Source: UBA7396 sp034676185 (lineage in GTDB: Bacteria > Patescibacteriota > Gracilibacteria > BD1-5 > UBA6164). From it: 64,000 bases of DNA. Of this stretch, positions 1 through 10,856 are shown in pieces. How positions within the stretch are numbered: the first letter of the stretch is position 1; each line of letters begins with the position of its first letter. The notes beneath the pieces were generated by a model. The model saw only the letters and a program-made list of their open reading frames with translations. It was not told the origin of the DNA and made no database searches. Where the stretch lies: NCBI GenBank assembly GCA_034676185.1, contig JAUCCN010000001.1, forward strand, positions 82,267 to 146,266, written 5' to 3'. A program made the translations under genes and the position numbers.

Positions 1-565
1 AATTTACAATATGTTTTGCAATAGGATAGGAAAAAGCCAAACTTTCCAGTACTTCATTATCCACACTATATCAAGTTTTTGTTTTTTTCCCTTGAGGTAA
101 TCACATTTTAGAGAAAAGTATATCTCATACTTGTTTTGGTGATTTGATATTAAAGTCTTCTCAAGCAATATCTTTGATAATTTTTTCCTCTTTGATAATT
201 TCCTCTTTTAAATATTCTCCTATTTTCTCAAGTTTTTGCTTTGAAACCTTCACTCAAGCAATTTCCATATTTTTTAAAACTTCTAGAAGTGGAATTTCAA
301 TTTCATTTAATATTTTATCTTGAATAAATCATTTTTTTTCTTGCTCTTTAAAAATTTGTGCGGTAATATATACATCTTCTGCTGAATAAATAGATGCTTC
401 TTCTAATGAAACTTCTTTGAAATTTATTTTAGCTTTTTCCGTAATTTCATCATAAGAAATCATTTTATAATCAAAGTATTTCTCTGCTAAAGCATCTAAA
501 GAAAGTCATTTTCTTCCTGGTTCACGAATATATTCTCACAAAAGAGTATCATAAAATTTTGCCAT
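1..565 (-). CDS. polA: DNA polymerase I, partial (N-terminal part only in window)
   Basis: Reverse-strand reading with TGA as Gly gives 188 residues that run off the window start. The first residues (YDTLLGEYIREPGRKGLSLD) match the end of the 3'-5' exonuclease-like domain of Pol I, followed by the E-IPLLEVLKNMEIAGVKV and FNIKSPKQVGDILFSKMGLP motifs at the entry to the polymerase domain. Family A polymerases repair and mature Okazaki fragments. The ATG at 565 has an in-frame stop just upstream, so this protein would lack the 5' nuclease and most of the exonuclease domain; a separate 5' nuclease gene elsewhere is likely. The catalytic palm is outside the window. Confidence 0.85.
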
Positions 566-662
566 AATTTTTATTTATTATTATTAAGAGCCATTTTATA
601 AATTTTTAGAAAAAAACAAAATAAAAAATTATAGAAGAAAAAATAAATATTTTTATTTTCTT

Positions 663-691
663 TTGACAAATAAAAATATTTATTATAATAC
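663..691 (+). promoter_or_regulatory. Sigma-70-type promoter for the tRNA at 704
   Basis: TTGACA at 663-668, with TATAAT at 684-689 (15-bp spacer) or TAATAC at 686-691 (17-bp spacer), ends 12 bases before the tRNA 5' end. The spacing and match to consensus are good for such an AT-rich background. Confidence 0.6.
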
Positions 692-703
692 ACTTTATAT
701 TTT

Positions 704-784
704 CGTAGTGTAGCTCAGTCTGGTAGAGCGTTTCTTTGAAATACAAGAAAAGGTCAGATGGTTCAAATCCTCTCATTACGACCA
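704..784 (+). tRNA. tRNA-like gene, Pro-type body, aberrant anticodon arm
   Basis: The acceptor arm CGTAGTG pairs with CATTACG, followed by A and an encoded CCA. C1-G72 with A73 is typical of bacterial tRNA-Pro. The D arm (GCTC, AGTCTGGTA, GAGC) and B box (GGTTCAAATCC) are normal. The anticodon region is 20 rather than 17 nt: a 6-bp stem TTTCTT/AAGAAA closes an 8-nt loop TGAAATAC that lacks a UGG anticodon, and the T stem is poorly paired. It has its own promoter and a downstream terminator. It could be a degenerate tRNA-Pro, an unusual functional tRNA, or contain a sequence error. Confidence 0.55.
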
Positions 785-835
785 ATTTTATGTTAGAGTA
801 TGGTGGTTACCGTCATCATTTGCTTTAGCAAAAAA

Positions 836-898
836 TTCCTAGCTTACCGGCTAGGAAACAAAAAAACCAGAGCCTAAAAAGCTCTGGTTTTCCTTTTT
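836..898. terminator. Paired stem-loops, bidirectional terminator
   Basis: Two hairpins lie between the tRNA and the reverse-strand M23 gene. TTCCTAGC/GCTAGGAA spans 836-858. AACCAGAGC/GCTCTGGTT spans 865-889, is preceded by an A run and followed by T-rich sequence, and so can stop transcripts from both sides. Confidence 0.75.
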
Positions 899-2324
899 AA
901 ATTTTTGTTATCTTTTTTAAAATATAAATCACTTCATATCTTGTAATTGCTTTATTTGGATAAAAAAATGAATTATGAAGTGAAAAAAAATTATTTTCAA
1001 GTGCATATTGAACATATTTTGCAAACCATTCATTTCCTGATATATCTGAAAGATTTTTGTTATATACATTAGGAAGTTCTCAAATAAATAATAATAAAAT
1101 CATTTTCAGCGCTTCTACTCTGGTGATACTTCCATTTGGATTAAATTTTTTATTTTGAGTAGAAATCATACCTAAATGCACTCAAGTATTGATATATCTT
1201 TTCTGCCATCATACTTTTATATCAGTAAAATAATCGGTGGAGTCATCAGAAAGTTTTGTTTCAGATATCAAAAAAATAAGTTTTAAAAATTCTGCTCTCG
1301 TAATAGAATTATTTGGGCGAAATGTATCATCTCAAAATCAAGATATAAATCATTTTTCTCATAAATAAGAAATATATTCATATAAAGCATCTGAGTGTTT
1401 TATATCTTTAAACTTTTTTTTTTGACTTTCATCATTTATCTGAGAAACAAAAGTATCAAGAATTGGATTTTTCACAATAATATCTTCATTTGATTGTATT
1501 ATATCTAATTTTTTTTCTTGTATTTCTGGTTTAATTTCCTCTTTTTTTTCTTGAGTAAAAGAATTTGATGCAATTAAAATATCTGATTCATTTGAAGTAA
1601 GGAGTGTTTCAAGAGGAATTTCTCAAGTTTTTGCTACTTGTTTTTCTGTTTCTAAAAGAGCTTCTTTTTCTTGTATTTCTGGCTTAATTTCTTCTTTTTT
1701 TTCTACCAAAATATCATTTTGAGCAAGAATCTTTCCTCCATTTCTATATTCATCAACTCTATCAAGGTATTCTAAAGGATTTACAGTATACATACGAGCT
1801 TTTTCTTTTCAAAGTCATATACTTACTCCTCATGAAAAAGTAGTTCCAGCTTCGCGAGCTTCTGCTCCAGTAAATGGCCAATAACAATGAAATGGTGCTT
1901 CTTGTCTATCAATTTGAAAATGAAGATGTTCTCAAAAACTATTCCCAGTATTCCCTGTATTTCCGACAATTTCTCATTCTTTCACTACTTGTCATTCTTT
2001 TACTTTTATATCACTTAAATGTTGAAATCCACTATATAAAGTAGTTCTTTTATTCATATCATCAGGATGAGGAACATTTGTATGTTCAATAATAATATAT
2101 TTTCCATACGCTCCATCTTCTCAAGTTTTATAAACAATTCCCTCAAGAGGTGAAAGTACTGCTTGATTTTTTATTTCTGGAATAATATCAACTGCTGGGT
2201 GACTTCAATTCCCTTCTTTAAAATCTCATGCAATATAGGTTCATAAATATACAACTGAAAATCTATGAGCAGTAGCTTCTAGATTTCATCTATTATATTT
2301 TTCTTTTATTTTCAGTGGATACAT
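897..2324 (-). CDS. M23 peptidase with C-terminal SLH repeats
   Basis: 475 aa. The N-terminal half is an M23 (LytM-type) zinc peptidase: metal ligands H42 and D46 (SHPAVD) and the HLHF motif near residue 133 are present. These enzymes cut peptidoglycan cross-links. A low-complexity Glu/Lys linker follows with the repeated segment KKEEIKPEIQEK, then two to three S-layer homology repeats from about residue 315 (for example FGDDTFRPNNSITRAEFLKL). SLH repeats anchor proteins to the cell wall. No signal peptide is evident at the chosen ATG, so export needs explaining or the start lies elsewhere. Monocistronic between a terminator and a divergent gene. Confidence 0.85.
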
Positions 2325-2476
2325 ATAAAATAAATAATGAAATAACAAAATTAATAATTTTTTACAAAAATATACTAACAAAATTATTCTAGCATATGTT
2401 TAAAAAAAAACAAATAAAAGTAATTGCTAATTGTAAAAAATAATTATAATAAAAAAAATATTTGCTAAAAATAAGT

Positions 2477-2875
2477 ATGATACAGAAATTAAAAAAACTC
2501 TATATTTTTGAATGAATGGATGAAGATTTTCTAAAACAACTTTTAAAAATATCAAAAATTCAAAATTATAAAGCAAACGAAATAATTCTCAAAGAATGAG
2601 ATACTACTCAAAATTGATATATTCTTATAAATGGAATTGTAAGTGTAATAAAAGGAGAAAAAATAATAAATACTATCTTTGAATGAGATATATTTTGAGA
2701 AATTGGTCTCGTCTTAAATGAACCAAGAACTGCTACTATAAAATCAGAAACTGATATTCAAGTATTAGTTATTAGTAAAAATTGACTTGATAAATTCTTT
2801 GATGGATACACAAATTGAGAATTTATAAAAGTTACTTTACTTAACAGAATTATTCAAAATCATAATAAGAAATAA
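2477..2875 (+). CDS. Cyclic nucleotide-binding domain protein
   Basis: 132 aa, essentially one cNMP-binding (Crp/PKA-R type) beta-roll: LKEGDTTQNGYILINGIVSV, then GDIFGEIGLVLNEPRTATIKS, which carries the GE...R-A signature of the phosphate-binding cassette. There is no helix-turn-helix, so it is not a full Crp regulator; it may sense a nucleotide and act through partners. It starts a forward run with the PH-domain gene (1-bp gap) and uvrC. Confidence 0.8.
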
Positions 2876-2876
2876 A

Positions 2877-3575
2877 ATGAATAAATTTGATCAAGTTTTT
2901 TTTAAAAAATATGTTCCTGAATGAAACGAAATTATAGAGATTGCTCATAAACATATTTTTCTCATTCTCAATCAAATCATTCTCAATTATTTTTTTTGAG
3001 TTATTCTTCCAACTTTTATTTATTATAATTCTCTTGCAGTTCAATCCATAATTCCATTTTTTGTTTTAGAAGTGTTTATTATTTTAATATTTTTCAAAAA
3101 TATTTATGATATTTTTAATTGGTATAATGATGTTTGGATTATTACAAAAGATGGAGTTATTGAGCTAGACTGGGCATTATTTTCTAGCAATTCTACCTCT
3201 GTAAAATATAGTAGTATTGAATGATTAGAGCTCATACAAACAGGGTTTATTGATACTATTTTAGGAAAATGAGATGTACTTATTCACAAAATATGATGAG
3301 AAAATAATTTTTTACTCAAAGATGCAAGCCGTGCATTTAGCGTTTTAGAAAAAGTTGATCAAATACAAAAAGCCTTGAAACAACAAAAAAAAGATGATAA
3401 AAAAGATTCTCCAGAACAAAATTTTGAAACTATTTTGAAAGCACTTTCAGGAGTGGTAGAAGAGTATTTATGAAAAAATTGATATAAAGAAGAAGATTCA
3501 GAGGAAAGAAAACAATTAATTGAAAAAGTAAAAAAAATAAATGGAACGATTGATTTAAATAGTAAAAAAGAATAA
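2877..3575 (+). CDS. Membrane protein with bacterial PH domain
   Basis: 232 aa. Two membrane segments (about residues 25-75) are followed by a bPH2-like module (DVWIITKDGVIELDWALFSS, SSIEGLELIQ-TGFIDTILGKGDVLI), as in YdbS/YdbT-type proteins, and a charged C-terminal tail. The function of this family is not established; it is membrane-associated. Packed directly behind the cNMP gene. Confidence 0.7.
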
Positions 3576-3599
3576 TTTTAAAAGTATAATTCTAAACTC

Positions 3600-5444
3600 A
3601 TGGAAGCAATAAAATCTATTCTCAAAGCTATTCCAAAACTACCTTGAGTATATCATTTTTTCGATACTTCTTGAAAAATTATCTATATTGGAAAATCTGT
3701 AAATCTTCATTCGAGAGTAAATTCATATTTTAATGGAACTTCAAAGCTCAATTTTGCCAAGAAAAAAATGGTTTCTGAAATAAAAAATATTGAAACTATT
3801 GTTACCAATAATGCTAAAGAATGTCTGATTTTAGAAACAAGTCTTATTAAAAAACATAAACCCAAATATAATATTTTAATGAAAGATGATAAAAATCATA
3901 CTTACATTAAAATTACAGATGAACTATTTCCAAAAATCATAAAAACTCGTATTAAAACAAAATCTTGAGTTTATTTTGGTCCATATATTTCAACTACTTA
4001 TGTAAATAATATTATAAAAACGACCAAAAAAATTTTTTGACACAGAAGTTGTAATATTGTATTTGAAGAACAAAATGGAATTCCAAAAATAAAAGTAAAT
4101 AATGGTTCAAAAATTCCTTGTATTGATTATTATATTGGAAGATGTGCTGGTCCTTGCCTACTTCAAAAGGAAAATATGGATGATTATAATCATTCTATAA
4201 ACAATATTCAAGATTTTTTAAATGGGAATTTGGAAGAAGTGATTCAAAATCTCAAAGAAAAAATGAAACAATACGCTCAAAAATTAGAATTTGAAAAGGC
4301 TTCTGAATTAAAAGAAGATATTTTATCAGTTGAAAGTTTAAAACAAAATCAAATCGTAAGAGATATTGTTGGATTTGATGCAGATATTATAAACTTCTTA
4401 GAAAAATATGACGCTTTTTACCTTTCTAAAATTGAAGTAAGAAATGAAAAAATTGTATGAATTTACAATTATGAAATAGAAAATAAATTAGGTGATATTG
4501 ACGACAGTATCAAATTTTTTATTGAAAAAAGTTATTTAGAAAATAAAGAAAAATTAACTCTTATTCTTCCTCGTGAAATAGAATTTGAAAAAGAATTTTT
4601 AACCGAATTAAAACTCAAAATAGAAATTCCAAAAATTTGAGAAAAAACTGATATTTTATGACTTGCCTATAAAAATGCATTTGAATTTGCATATAAAAAA
4701 CATTTAGAATGACTTTCAGTAAAAGGCTTTACGAAAAAAGATATGAGTGATTTACTGGATATTTTATGATATGGTCAAAGAAATAAAGATATTCTTTTTG
4801 AATGTAATGATATTTCTCATATTTCAGGAAATCATACGGTTGCATCAAGAAGTATTATTGAAAATGGGAAAACAGCAAATTCTAAATACAGAAAGTTTAA
4901 AATAAAAACGCTTGATACAGGTGAAATCAACGACTTTGATTCTATGAGAGAAATCATGACTCGTAGATTATTAGAAATTAAAAAAACTTGATTTGTACCA
5001 GATTTAATCATTATTGATGGTTGAAAATGACAACTTTCAAGTGTGGTTGAAATATTAGAAAAAGAAAAGAAAAAAGAGGAAAATAAAGATTTCTTAGGAT
5101 TATTTGAAAGTATACAACTCGTTTCTCTTGCAAAAAGAGAGGAAGAACTTTTTTTGCCATACGCAAAAGAAAGTATTATTATTTGAAAAGATTCAAATAT
5201 TCTCAGAATGATTCAAAAAATAAGAGATGAAGCACATCGTTTTGCCATAACTTTTAACAGAGATTCAAGAATCAAAGCAAGTAAAAAAAATATTTTAGAA
5301 GAACTTCCTGGAATCGGACCAAAAACAAGATCAAAACTTTTAAAACATTATGGAAGTATAAGTGATATAAAAAATGATGCTGATTTAAAAAAAATACTAA
5401 AAAAGTCTCAGATTGAGACTTTGGAAAATCATGGGATAATTTAA
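3600..5444 (+). CDS. uvrC: UvrABC excinuclease subunit C
   Basis: 614 aa, normal family length. Domains in order: GIY-YIG nuclease at the N terminus (PGVYHFF, IIYIGKS), the Cys-rich region (IPCIDYYIGRCAGPCL), a UVR motif around residue 225 (LEFEKASELKEDI), the RNase H-like C-terminal nuclease (FECNDISHISGN, DLIIIDGGKGQLSS) and tandem helix-hairpin-helix at the end (LPGIGPKTRSKLL). It makes the 3' and 5' incisions in nucleotide excision repair with UvrB. Several conserved glycines are TGA (GGKGQL). It lies 24 bp behind the PH-domain gene and is probably co-transcribed. Confidence 0.97.
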
Positions 5445-5604
5445 ATCATTAATATAAACTGGTGTTATCACATAAATAGATATAAATTTTCACTAGAAAA
5501 GTATATCTATATCTGAATCAACTGTTATTTAAAATATAATTAAAATTATAACATTTTTTTACATTCTGTTTATCACTTACGAAAAAACTAAAACTAATCT
5601 TTTT

Positions 5605-6918
5605 TTATTGAAACATTTTTTTTAAATTTTCATATTTTTCTTTTTCTACACTAATCCAATCATCTTTTACTAATCATTTGGTATCAGTACTGTCTGGATT
5701 CCAACTCCAATAAAAAAAATTATTCAATTTCTTTTTTTTCATATAATCAATCAATGCTATTTGCCATATTTTATCTTTTTGTTCAAAATCTCATCAAAAT
5801 TCTCATAAAATAATTGTATATTGAAGATAAAATTTTCAAAATGTATCTTCCCATATTTTTTCCATATTAATGGGAAAATCTTTTGATTCAAAATAATCTC
5901 TTGGATAAACTGACGGTCCATATATATGTGGAGATAATACAAGCTTATCTTTAGGAATAATTTTTTCATTAATTGGATAACATTGTATTGGATGGATATT
6001 TCCTCACCAAGATTGACTTACTGATGGTTCACAATCATATTTTTCACTTTCCCGTGGATGATTTTTTTCAATTCATTCAACAAAAATTAACAAATCAGGA
6101 TTTATTTTTAATATTTCTTTCGCTATAGTTTCAACTTGAAATTTCCGATTTATAGAAATATCACTTGTATCATTCCATACTGCATCTCCATGAGGTTCAT
6201 TTTTTGGGTCTACTCAAAATACATATTTATTTTCTTTATAACGATGAACTAAAAACGTCCAATCTTCTATCCAATTTTCCAAAGTATATCAAGGAATAAA
6301 AGGAGTATCCGAAATCTCTTTACAATCTGGAGTATGCATATCTAAAAGAACAAACATTTTATTATCAGTAAATTCTTGGATAATAATATCAAATGCTTCC
6401 AATGAATTTTTTCATGTTAATTCAGGGTTTACATACCAAAAATCTTTTATAGGTTCTTTTTTTAAAGTGTTTGGACAAAAAGGAAGTCTGACTGCATTAA
6501 ATCATAAATCTCTCATTTGTTTTATAATATCTTTATAATTTCTTTCCCGTAATCATCCAGGTATTCTTGAGTCTCAAGCAAATCAAAACCAATTTACTCA
6601 TTTTAATTGTACTTGTTTATTTTGACTATCGTATAATTGTCCATCTTTTGCAAAAAGAGGAGGATTAGGATCTTTAGTGAAAAAAAATTGTTGAACTTTT
6701 TCATCTTCTATTGTTTCTAATTCTGGGGGTATTTTATTTTTTTCTTTATTTTTTAGAAATTCTTGAAGGTTTTTATTATCATTTTGTTTTGACTTATTTA
6801 ATGAATTTTGCAGTATTTCTGTTGATTGTTTTTGCGTAGATGGAAGTTCAAATGTTTCTCTATTACAAGATAATAGAATAATAACAAGAAAAAGAAATAT
6901 TATAATTATTTTTTTCAT
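5605..6918 (-). CDS. GH5 family glycoside hydrolase (cellulase-like) lipoprotein
   Basis: 437 aa. The N terminus has a lipoprotein signal with lipobox LLSC near residue 18 and a Lys/Gln/Asn-rich linker to about residue 90. The catalytic domain begins LKGVNWFGFAGD and resembles GH5 endoglucanases: acid/base glutamate in DPKNEPHGD, nucleophile glutamate in ILGEFGGDF, plus FYWSWNPDS near the end. It probably hydrolyses beta-1,4-glucan at the cell surface. It starts 5 bp after the pilin-LamG gene, so the two are likely one operon. Confidence 0.85.
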
Positions 6919-6923
6919 AAATA

Positions 6924-8234
6924 TTATTTTATATAATTAATAAGCATTACTTCTTCATCTGTTAGTATTCTATTAAAAACTCTTAATTCATCTATATATC
7001 AGTTAAAAAATCACCAATAATCTTTTTTTGTTCATATATAAAAATCTCATTCATCATTTACATCAAAAGGTCCATCAGTTGCATATCAATTAGGAACTCA
7101 CTCTTCTACTATTTTTACTCAATTCAAATAAGTTATCATTTGTCAATATGGATCATAAGTTACCATAATATTATACCAAGTTCCGCTATTTATTTGTACA
7201 TTCTGAGAATATCCATTATTTCAATTGTAAAATTTAAAATTATTATCATCACCTATAAATAAATTATGACTATATGTATCTAATCATGAATGTTTTGAAT
7301 ATAAGTTCATTTCTTTATCTCCAGAGTCTCTTTTAAACCAAATAGAAAAACTCATTGATCAAGAAGAATTGATACTTTGAGTCAGAGAAGCAGGAATTTT
7401 AAAGTATTTATTATCAGAAAAATACGTTGATTTTCAATGTATTCACTCACTACTATTTCATACAAATGTTCAAGTTCAGTTGTTTCATTCCTCTTGAGGT
7501 ATTCAATCATTTTCATTATGAGTTAAATCTTTTAATTTTCAATCAGTGGTGGTAGTTTCCATATCCCAATATCAAGCTAATTTATCATCAAATTTTACTA
7601 AATTTTTATTCTTTCCTATAAAAGCTGTGAGTATAAGATATCCTGTTCCAGTAAATTTCATATCCCCATAATACATATCATATAATTCATCTTTTTGTTC
7701 AAGTCAAACATCAATAAAAGCTCAACTAATAGATTGATTAGTTGAAGTCTGTATTAAAATAGGAACTTCTTTTCCTGAAGTTATTTTAGGTATTCTATTT
7801 AAAAAATTTGCATACGTTGAATTAATAATATATCATGCAGCTTGATTTTCCTCAAAGTAACCTAAAATACTAAATTTCTTTTTATTTTTATTTATGGAAT
7901 ATATATATTCTCATTTATCTAAAGGATCTTGTGGTTTTTTTGATATATTTAATAATTGAGTTATTGAATCTCATATATATCCTTGGTATCAAAGAGAATT
8001 TCCACTAAAACTTATTTCTGTTGGATTATCAGGCATAGGATATGAACCAGTTTTTAAAACATGTAATTCTAAGCCAGTTTCAATATTTTTTAAAGTTGTC
8101 ACTCTATTCGTATCACGACTTGATTTTAAATAAGAAGAAAAACTGATAAATGCAATCGTTGCAAGAATAGTTAAAATAGTTATCACAATGATTAATTCAA
8201 CCAATGTAAATCATTTATATTTTTCTATTTTCAT
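6924..8234 (-). CDS. Type IV pilin-like protein with C-terminal LamG/ConA-like domain
   Basis: 436 aa. The prepilin N terminus KGFTLVELIIVITILTI (cleavage after Gly, Glu5) is written with TGA for the key glycine. A pilin-like middle follows, then from about residue 265 a concanavalin A-like (LamG/laminin_G_3) domain (LAGYWDME, SINSSGSMSFSIWFKRD, GTWYNIMVTYD, YIDELRVFNRIL). Such a domain binds glycans or other ligands, so this could be a tip adhesin or a pseudopilin presenting a carbohydrate-binding head. It is co-transcribed with the GH5 lipoprotein downstream. Confidence 0.8.
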
Positions 8235-8300
8235 AACAAAAATTTATTAATAAATATAGTCAATGTGTATTATAATGAATTTTACATATATATCAATATT

Positions 8301-9764
8301 TTAAATTCTCTCAACTCTACTTCAACTTCTATCATCAATTATTTTGTATCAGTTTTCTAATAATTCATCTCTAATTTTGTCAGCTAAAGTGAAATCTTTA
8401 GCTTTTTTTGCATCATTTCTTGCCTTAAATTTAGCTAAAATATCGTTTGGGATTTCCTCACTTTTTAAAACTTCAAAATCTAAAACACTTAAAACACTAT
8501 CAAAAGTCTTAAACATTTCAAGTAAACTTTGTGCTTCAGCTAAACATAAATCTCAACTATCAATTTGAGTATTAGTATATGTTATAAAAGTAAAAAACAT
8601 ACTTATTGCTTCTGGCATATTGAAATCATCTTCTAAACTTTCTATATAATCTGAAACTATTCCCTGCATATCTTCTCTAAAATCTCTTCTAACTTTTTGC
8701 TCTTTTAAAGTTCAAGATTCAAGTAATCTATTTAATTTTTTAAGTGATTCATCAATTTTTTTAATTGCATTTAAATTTTGTTCTAATTTATCAAAAGAAA
8801 AATCAACACTATCTCTATATCTAGCATTCATAAAAGAAAGACGAATAGCTCTATATAAAATAGAACTTGAAATATTTTTATATTTTTCTTCTAAATCTCT
8901 AACTGTGTAAAAATTATTTGCTGATTTAGCCATTTTTTTACCATCAACTGTTATATGTCCAGAATGAAGCCAATATTTTGAAAATGTTTTTCAAGTATAT
9001 CACTCAGTTTGAGCAATTTCATTTTGATGATGAGGAAAAATATTATCAACTCATCACATATGTATATCTATTTGAGGTCAAAAATATTTCATATTACAAG
9101 CTGAACACTCTATATGCCAACCTGGTCTTCATTTTAAAACTTTCTTTTCTCAAGCAAAATCAAACTCTCACATCCAAAAATTTTCTCCATCTTCATCTTT
9201 CCAAGCTTTCCATAAAGCAAAATCAGCTGCATTTTCTTTATCATATTCATCATTATTGATTCTCACTGAAGTTTTCATTCCAGAAAAATCAAGATGAGCT
9301 AAATTTCAATATTTTTTAAATTTTTTAATTTCATAATAAATGCTTCCATCATCTCACAAATAAGCGTATCATCTTTTTATAAGTCAATTTATCATTTCAA
9401 CCATTTCTGGAATTAGTCATGAAATTGGAGCAATATTATCAGCCAAAGTAATGTTTAATTTACGCAAATCTTCTAAAAAATAATTTGAATATTTTTGAGT
9501 ATATGATAATAAATTTTCTCAAGCTTTTTGACTATCTCTTATAGTTTTATCATCTATATCTGTAATATTCATTGTAGTTTTAACTTTGTAATTTAAAAAT
9601 CTCAAAGTTTTTATAACATAATCTTCGAAAATATAAGTTTTTAAATTTCAAATATGAGCGAAATTGTATGGAGTTGGTCCACAAAAATAAACTTTTACTT
9701 CTTCTTGTCTAAGTGGTTTAAATTTTTCTTTTTGTAAAGTAAGTGTATTGTAAATATGAAGCAT
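8301..9764 (-). CDS. cysS: Cysteinyl-tRNA synthetase
   Basis: 487 aa, class I synthetase. It shows FCGPTPYNFAHIGN (HIGH box variant HIGN with the zinc cysteine), TMNITDIDDKT, GRPGWHIECSAC, HMGGVDNIFPHHQNE and the KMSKS box variant KMAKS. The C-terminal DALR-like region and the GSRVERI ending are present. It charges tRNA-Cys. Confidence 0.97.
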
Positions 9765-9782
9765 AAAAATTGTGTTATAAAA

Positions 9783-10037
9783 TTAATTTTGTTTTGAATT
9801 TTTTCTTTGTTTTGCTTTTTCTAACATAATTTTTGATACTTTTATTGGATCTGAATAGTTTTCAATTTTTCCATCAATAATTACATTCGGTCATTTTTCG
9901 CATTGTCATTGGCAAGGGCATACTTCATATGAAATGTTTTCTAATTTAAATTTTTCTATATCTGATGCTATTCTTTTTAAAATATATTCACTAAATCTTG
10001 ACTTACACGATTTTCAAGTACATACTTGTATTTTCAT
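9783..10037 (-). CDS. [2Fe-2S] ferredoxin-like thioredoxin-fold protein
   Basis: 84 aa. CTGKSCKSR at the N terminus and CPCQGQCEKGPNVIIDG in the middle match the thioredoxin-like 2Fe-2S ferredoxin family (NuoE C-terminal type), in which four cysteines bind the cluster. It is a likely electron carrier with an unknown partner. It lies 18 bp upstream of cysS on the same strand. Confidence 0.75.
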
Positions 10038-10103
10038 TTTTTCTTATTAATCATAAAATATTGTCCTTCATTATATAAAAATAATGTTTTTTTACAAAAA
10101 AAT

Positions 10104-10130
10104 TTGCATAATATTTTTTTTCCATATAAT
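10104..10130 (+). promoter_or_regulatory. Promoter of tRNA-Phe
   Basis: TTGCAT at 10104-10109 and TATAAT at 10125-10130 with a 15-bp spacer, 25 bases upstream of the tRNA. Confidence 0.5.
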
Positions 10131-10155
10131 AACAAAGCTTTAAAAGCAAGTATAT

Positions 10156-10230
10156 GCCGGGTTAGCTCAGTGGTAGAGCAGCGGACTGAAAATCCGTGTG
10201 TCGCAAGTTCAATCCTCGCACTCGGCACCA
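10156..10230 (+). tRNA. tRNA-Phe (GAA)
   Basis: The full cloverleaf is visible: acceptor GCCGGGT/ACTCGGC, D arm GCTC/GAGC, anticodon loop CTGAAAA with GAA, T loop TTCAATC and an encoded CCA. It serves as the integration site of the element that follows; the element restores the 3' half. Confidence 0.97.
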
Positions 10231-10232
10231 TT
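10186..10232 (+). repeat. attL: left copy of 47-bp integration repeat
   Basis: The 47 bases from the anticodon loop of tRNA-Phe to two bases past CCA are repeated exactly at 23867-23913. The left edge falls within the anticodon loop, as is common for tyrosine recombinases that use tRNA genes. Confidence 0.95.
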
Positions 10233-10288
10233 CTTATTTATAGCAAAATGAAACTTTACTATAAAAATTCTATAATTTTATACCGTAT

Positions 10289-10319
10289 GACACAGAGACA
10301 AAAATCCGTGTCTTTTTTT
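10289..10319 (+). terminator. Terminator after tRNA-Phe, supplied by the element
   Basis: GACAC/GTGTC stem followed by seven T, 58 bases after the tRNA CCA. It lies inside the element, so integration replaces the host tRNA terminator, which is now beyond attR at 23986. Confidence 0.65.
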
Positions 10320-10400
10320 GTGTAAAAAAATAAAAATCAAATATTTTCTTAATAAAACTCTTAAAGAATTGTTATATTTTACAATATAACTTTTTTTGTT

Positions 10401-10634
10401 ATGACAAAAATACAAATTAACGAGGAAATGCAAAATAAATATCCACATCTAACATCTTTGATTCTCAATTCTTATTCCCTCTGTGATCAAGATAAGCAAC
10501 ATATATTAGATATGATGCCTACACTGGAGACTAACCAACTTATTAGACTTACTGAAATCTTTCAAAATGAAAAAGAAAAAATTGAGGAATTAGAAAAAAC
10601 TTATTCCGAAGCTTTAAAATCTCTAAAAATTTAA
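10401..10634 (+). CDS. Small hypothetical protein, first gene of the element
   Basis: 77 aa, soluble, Glu/Lys-rich with a helical C-terminal half (LTEIFQNEKEKIEELEKTYS). No recognised family. It contains no TGA codon. Its position between attL and the candidate origin suggests an early or regulatory role; this is inference. Confidence 0.6.
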   Translation: MTKIQINEEMQNKYPHLTSLILNSYSLCDQDKQHILDMMPTLETNQLIRLTEIFQNEKEKIEELEKTYSEALKSLKI

Positions 10635-10781
10635 AATCCCTAAATGAAAAAACAAACAAAGAATACGAGAATTATAAAAACAAATAATACCACTGGCAAC
10701 AACGACTCCTCTTTGTGTGAAAATTGGAAGCAATAAAGCTATAGAAATAACAAAAGCAATAGACAATTTTTGCATAAAGCC

Positions 10782-10799
10782 ACGAGTGTAACGAGTGTA
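10782..10799 (+). repeat. Tandem 9-mers upstream of rep (possible iterons)
   Basis: ACGAGTGTA occurs twice in direct tandem at 10782-10790 and 10791-10799. It lies in a 291-bp stretch (10635-10925) that holds no convincing gene; a possible 30-codon frame at 10644-10736 is weak. Tandem repeats next to a hairpin and a rep gene are typical of initiator-binding sites. Confidence 0.45.
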
Positions 10800-10856
10800 A
10801 AAAAACTACTAGAAAAATTATAAAAAAGTTCTCCAAAAACAACAAAAAAAATGATG

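Noticed and set aside
10034..10325. Frames on both strands spanning tRNA-Phe
   Set aside because: They run through the tRNA and its promoter and have no homology-like motifs; they are spurious.
10690..10800. Forward frame IPLATTTPLCVKIGSNKAIE without an ATG
   Set aside because: No usable start codon and it runs into the tandem 9-mers; too weak to call.
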